From Chalara sp. BL73 (lineage: Eukaryota; Ascomycota; Leotiomycetes; Helotiales): a stretch of DNA of 64,000 nucleotides. Position numbers and translations under genes: made by a program. Of this stretch, positions 59,933 through 64,000 are shown one piece after another. Location of the stretch: the NCBI GenBank assembly GCA_918026815.1, contig CAKJVC010000246.1:62001-126000 (forward strand), read 5' to 3'. The notes beneath the pieces were generated by a model. The model was not told the DNA's origin. It did no database searches and saw only the letters and a program-made list of their open reading frames with translations. Positions within the stretch are counted from its first letter, which is position 1; the number at the start of each line of letters is the position of its first letter.

Positions 59933-60078
59933 ACACATCTGCGTGTCTTCATTGTTTAATACTACGCTTTATACCTGCCCATGTAGCCTAGAATCGTATA
60001 ACCTGCCTCACCAATTACATTTTTAATTCTAGAAGGAGGTAAAATTGTTCTCGCAATTCCGCTAGATATCATTATACT

Positions 60079-61152
60079 TCAACTATGAGGAACGCTAAAT
60101 CTTTCAATAAGCTCGCTTCGCGAGATATCCTCCAAATGAAGCTTTGCCAAGTTCCTCCCACTTTTCATGTAATCCACGCCAGTAGCCATCTCCACGAGGA
60201 CGATGACAGCCTTGATCGGCGCGGCATCGATCCCAAGCTTTTCAGCCAAGCCGTGCCAACACACCAGCAGATCCGGAACATCCTCCGAGATGTTTCGATT
60301 GTCGATATCCGACGGCGCCTTGAGCTTGTTGTGCGGCTCCGAGTTCTGCGCCAGGTCCACCAGGTCCGCGAAATGCTGTCCGTAGCACTCGTTCGACACC
60401 TCAGTGACGCTGCGGAGGCGGAACCCAAAGGCGGCGCCGATGGCGACGCGCACGCGGTCGACGGCCAGCATTGCTTTGGCGACGGAGCGCGTCAGGCCGT
60501 GGCGGTAGAGCAGGAAGTCGCCGGCGGTGCTCTCGATGCGGCCGGCGTTCATGATCATCATGAGCGGGTGGAAGACGCCGTTGATGTTGGACAGGCAGAC
60601 CTCCATCACGTTGCTGCACCACTTGAGCTCCACGGGAAAGATGCTTCTGATCTCCTTGCGGAGCTCGGCGCTCATCTCGTCCCGCTGCAGCGCCGCGATG
60701 AAGACCAGTCGCTTCTTACCCAGCACCGCCAGCTCCCCTTCGTACATCCTGCACGAGTACGGCGACAGGTTCGTCTCGAGCACGTACCTGCACTCGATCT
60801 CGGCGCCCGTCACGAGCGAGAACAGGTTGCCCGGGACGGCGATGATCGTGTGCTGGCGGAGGTTGAGCCGCTTCAGCTCCTGCAATATCGTCCCATGCCC
60901 CGTAGACGGCACGGTGAGGATGATGGTTTTCGAAAAGGCGACAACCTCGCTCATATCGAACGTCACGCACGGGTTTGTGGAGCTCTCCATCGCGCCGCTG
61001 GCCCTCAGGCAGCCTTTGTCGACCACATAGTTGGCATGCCGAAAGTGGGTCGGGTGCGAGTATACCAGCACGCTGGTCCCGCGGCTTTCGAGGTCTGCGG
61101 CGAGTGCGAATCCAGCTGGCCCTGCGCCAACAATAGACACCTTCGGCTGCAT
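60079..61152 (-). CDS. Octopine/nopaline (opine) dehydrogenase-family NAD(P)-dependent enzyme
   Basis: A single exon of 357 residues from ATG 61152. The N-terminal dinucleotide-binding motif is VSIVGAGPAGFALAADL (GAGPAG at about residues 9-14). The domain continues with IILTVPSTGHGTILQEL and IIAVPGNLFSLVTGAEI, typical of the opine dehydrogenase NAD domain. The C-terminal catalytic domain shows NINGVFHPLMMIMNAGRIE with the conserved His-Pro, and LAVDRVRVAIGAAFGF. Family members join an amino acid to a 2-oxo acid by reductive amination, or catalyse related C-N reductions. The gene is unusually GC-rich between about 60300 and 61060, which also creates a long antisense open frame. It lies tail-to-tail with the exporter. 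Substrates and direction of reaction are unknown. Confidence 0.85.
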   Translation of the reverse strand: MQPKVSIVGAGPAGFALAADLESRGTSVLVYSHPTHFRHANYVVDKGCLRASGAMESSTNPCVTFDMSEVVAFSKTIILTVPSTGHGTILQELKRLNLRQHTIIAVPGNLFSLVTGAEIECRYVLETNLSPYSCRMYEGELAVLGKKRLVFIAALQRDEMSAELRKEIRSIFPVELKWCSNVMEVCLSNINGVFHPLMMIMNAGRIESTAGDFLLYRHGLTRSVAKAMLAVDRVRVAIGAAFGFRLRSVTEVSNECYGQHFADLVDLAQNSEPHNKLKAPSDIDNRNISEDVPDLLVCWHGLAEKLGIDAAPIKAVIVLVEMATGVDYMKSGRNLAKLHLEDISRSELIERFSVPHS

Positions 61153-62175
61153 GTCAAATTTTTGTTGTAGCTATGTCTACGAAATCCTCATGCGGGCCTG
61201 CGCGTTCAACTTTTATGTGAGTTTCCACTTCAAACGAACAGAGGTGATTGGGAACTAGGTTGTCGAGCTGAGGACCCTTTTCAGTTCAGGAATCAGTAGT
61301 TTGCGAGAACGACGTGATGCTGCATTTAACCAGCCCGTGGCTTTAGTCATCGAGGCATAGCTATATATGCAAGGAGAGGCGTTCGTGACCATGGCTATAA
61401 TTGCCTGGGTAAGTGTGCAAGAAGGCGTTTTTAAGTGCCAATCTTATTTTATGCAAATCGCAAGCTAAATAGTAAGCATCGTGAATACGCGTAATTTGGT
61501 CAGTTGATTGCATTAGTCAAGTGTCTGCTCGCTCGGTGTACTAAGTTTGTTCTTTGAGCATATCTGGTACCGTGGTAGGAATTGTCATGTCAGTGACTTG
61601 GAAGAGCAGATTACTGGTTACGAAGCACGGGGTCATTGTATGAGTCGTGAGGAATGCTAGACTCAATCGGGTCGTGACCGATACATTGCCGGTGTTGACA
61701 CCACGGCATTTCTATGGCGCCGCTCACTAGACATACTTATGGGGCCGTATTTTCTCACTATTCTATCTAGTTTCTGCACTTGAGCGTGTTTCCTCTAATT
61801 AACACTTTGACTTTCGGGAGAACCCTAGCTGCAGGAGAGCCAAAAAAAAATTACTAAATTATTGCGTGCCTGAAACACAGCTAAATTCATGCTGTGACCC
61901 CCTGCTCTCTGTCCAGGGTTTAACGATAATGTACTCCAAATGCCTCGTTTCCATGTAACATGGCGCACGGCCCTGGTGAGGAGCAGAGGAATATTGCAGG
62001 ACAAACCGAGGAGAAGGTAACCGGTATCAAATAAAGTTTAACATAAGCATATGCTCGGAGGCTCATATTTTGACAGCAGCTTATATGGTATAGACCTAGG
62101 TAGTCCACATCCATGGAGCTCTTACTATCTCTTCGAACGAAAGTTATACTTTAATTACATGGCTAACGACAGATA
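61153..62175. other. Intergenic region upstream of the opine dehydrogenase-like gene
   Basis: About 1 kb holding the dehydrogenase promoter and the 3' flank of the second ferric reductase. No gene, RNA or repeat is recognised. Confidence 0.55.
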
Positions 62176-64000
62176 TTACCAAGCATAAGCTTCCTCGACC
62201 AGATCTACTCTGAACCCATCCTTCACAGACTTCACAACCTGTCTCGTAGCTTCATCTGCCATGTTACTAGGACCGCATACTACTACGGTGGTTTGTTGAC
62301 CTTCTTCCAGATATGATCTTATCACGTTCCCGATGTCCATCCTCCCCGCCGTTACTGCTGCTGTTCTTGGAGTTGAGCTTTCGGCCTTTTGATTTTCATG
62401 ATTAATGGAGTCCAACTCTTGCGTAGCAGTTTTGGAGGGGCCTGTGCACCAAAATGAATATTCAATCCCCTGAACATCGCCTTCTTGAGCAAGGAAATTC
62501 TGCTTCACATGTTCGATTAGAGCCAATTCTCTAGCAGACCAGGCTAGGATGAATCGCTTCGCGTTCCTTAAAACCCCACGACTCTTTCCAGACGTATCGC
62601 CTCTTTGAAGATTCGCGGCTGTATATTCTTGAACAAATCCAAGTGCATTCGTGATTCCGATGCCGCCTATAAGACATAAAACGGTGTCAGCGGTAAAGAG
62701 TGGTTGGAGAGTTGCACGATGGCCTGCGTAAGGCCCTTCGGTGTAGACTGATACTTCCATGTGAGAGCGAGAAGGCGATGAGAGGAGCCGGCGTTGGAGA
62801 GCGGAAGTCATTCCAGAATGTGCGCGGATCAGAAATTTGATGGATGCAAGGTCCTGGGTTTGAGTTTGGCGTGGGATTGTTGCTTCTTGTTTCTTTGCCG
62901 TCAAGTTTGGTTGCGATTCTAAGTCTGTGGCTAACGATACAACACCAAATTCTTTCTCCTTATCTCCTTTTGCGGTGCTGTCAGAAAGAGAAGCAGGCGC
63001 AGGGGATATTGTAGTTAATTGGCCCGATCTGTTCCAGCCCGCAATACTGAATGGGTGGCTTTCCCAGAATTTGCCTAAACCGGGAACATAAAGAAAACTG
63101 TGCTGCCCGGGACCGAATTTCCAAGCAGCTCTTGGGTAAACAGAGACTTGCATAATATCACAGTCTGGAAGCGCTTCCACGATCGCCTTTGAGCCACCCA
63201 GGCTATTATAGTAAGCAACGCGAATTAATCTGGCCAGTCGATCGGCCGACCAGAAGGCGAAAGCGATATAAAGCCAGACTTGGTACCCATAGACATATCC
63301 GAAGTGAGGGATCAAATGGTACCAACAACCAACCAAAGCAAGAATGATGAGGGCGATGTGGGTTATTAGGAAGAACTCGTAGAATTTGGTGCGAATTGGT
63401 AAGATTGCAAACGCTATGGCTAGGCAAAGCGCTATCGTTGCGATTATTCCCCACCACTACAAGAAGGTGGTGCGTTAGTGAGTTACAAAGCAAAAAGGTG
63501 GTTGCTGCAGTGCTATTGAGCTCACTTCCAGCGTCCACAGCGCATCGTATGGAATTAGACTGAGTTATGGATTGAAGGCTATAGAGATGAAAACTTACAT
63601 AGAATGGTTTTGCTGCTTCACTGGCATACCGTGCGGCTCCACCGCTTCCCGGCTCAAAATATGCCAAGGTATAAACTATCGAATGCACAACGGCTTGCAC
63701 TACAGCCACTCGCGCCGCCCAACGATGCAAGGTCAGGAAAGCTGTCTGGCTCCATCCGGTTATACCAATTAAAATATTGTTTCGTCCTGCAAACAGGATG
63801 GCAATACTCATGTTGACCAGACTGAGAGTACCCGTTCGATTCCCGACATACTCGCACATCTCAAACTGGGGCGAGGTGAACCAGGTATTGGGAGAGAAAT
63901 TGCGGAAGGAGACCGAAGAGAGTATGATATTCATAATAACATATATGCCAATGAAGATGCTGAGCGTCCGGCCCGGTACGTAGCCTACGTTTCCAGGGAG
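62176..64000 (-). CDS. Second ferric reductase, 5' end outside window
   Basis: Two exons are visible, from 64000 (still open) to 63599 and 63456 to 62176, separated by a 142 nt intron; the junction reads EAAKPFY then WWGIIATIALC. Haem histidines are seen in FLTLHRWAARV and VVHSIVY, and in FLITHIALII and GCWYHLIPHFG. The FAD motif is HPFSIAGW after GPGQHSFLYVPGLG. The NADPH site has LIGGIGITNALGF, and VVVCGPSNMADEA lies near the C-terminus, which ends VDLVEEAYAW, close to the LVEESFHW end of the first reductase. The signal peptide and extracellular domain lie beyond the window. Same membrane metal-reduction role as the gene at 37-39.5 kb, but a diverged paralogue. Confidence 0.92.

Noticed and set aside
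60085..61170. 361-codon open frame on the plus strand opposite the opine dehydrogenase-like gene
   Set aside because: It is the antisense shadow of a GC-rich gene, has a composition rich in Arg, His, Val and Asp, and has no recognisable domain; the minus-strand protein has clear family motifs.
1..64000. CRISPR arrays, bacterial operons, rRNA operon or replication origin
   Set aside because: The sequence is eukaryotic with spliced genes, and no regularly spaced repeats of that kind were seen.

Overview
This is fungal nuclear DNA, almost certainly from a filamentous ascomycete (Pezizomycotina). Most genes carry several 38-142 nt GT-AG introns, two genes encode Zn2Cys6 regulators, and there are a HET-domain gene, fungal P450s, ferric reductases, and transposons decayed by C-to-T/G-to-A changes as expected from repeat-induced point mutation (RIP). 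The species cannot be named from sequence alone. All exon structures were worked out by eye from splice signals, reading phase and family conservation.

Layout. (1) 1-23 kb, mostly conserved metabolism: a SIP3/LAM-type lipid-transfer protein running off the left edge, an atypical short-chain dehydrogenase, a large Zn2Cys6 regulator behind a 3.7 kb upstream region, a lipid-droplet hydrolase beside a promethin/LDO-like lipid-droplet protein, a Gfo/Idh/MocA oxidoreductase, trimethyllysine dioxygenase (carnitine synthesis), a D-amino-acid-oxidase-like flavoenzyme and a siderophore-esterase-like hydrolase. (2) 23-27 kb: a decayed partial copy of that esterase, the tail of a dead MFS transporter, and an intact CTR copper transporter with two copper-element-like sites upstream. 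(3) 27.7-36.35 kb: a pogo/Fot-type DNA transposon (52 bp inverted repeats, TA target duplication) whose transposase gene is split by a 6.8 kb Gypsy chromovirus (203 bp LTRs, CAAGT duplication); both are dead. (4) 36.6-44 kb: a broken ferric-reductase start, an intact ferric reductase, a gene-poor stretch and a HET pseudogene. (5) 45-61 kb: a probable small-molecule cluster with a monocarboxylate-type MFS transporter, P450, Zn2Cys6 regulator, second P450, SAM methyltransferase, DHA1-type MFS exporter and an octopine/nopaline-dehydrogenase-like enzyme, with no PKS, NRPS or terpene synthase in view. (6) 62-64 kb: a second ferric reductase running off the right edge.

How it fits together. The right half combines redox-metal uptake (two ferric reductases, a third decayed one, a copper transporter, a siderophore-esterase-like gene) with a backbone-less biosynthetic cluster centred on an opine-type dehydrogenase. 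A product joining an amino acid to a keto acid, possibly metal-binding, is a testable inference and not something the sequence proves. The HET relic, transposons and gene fragments mark 23-45 kb as a rearranged accessory block.
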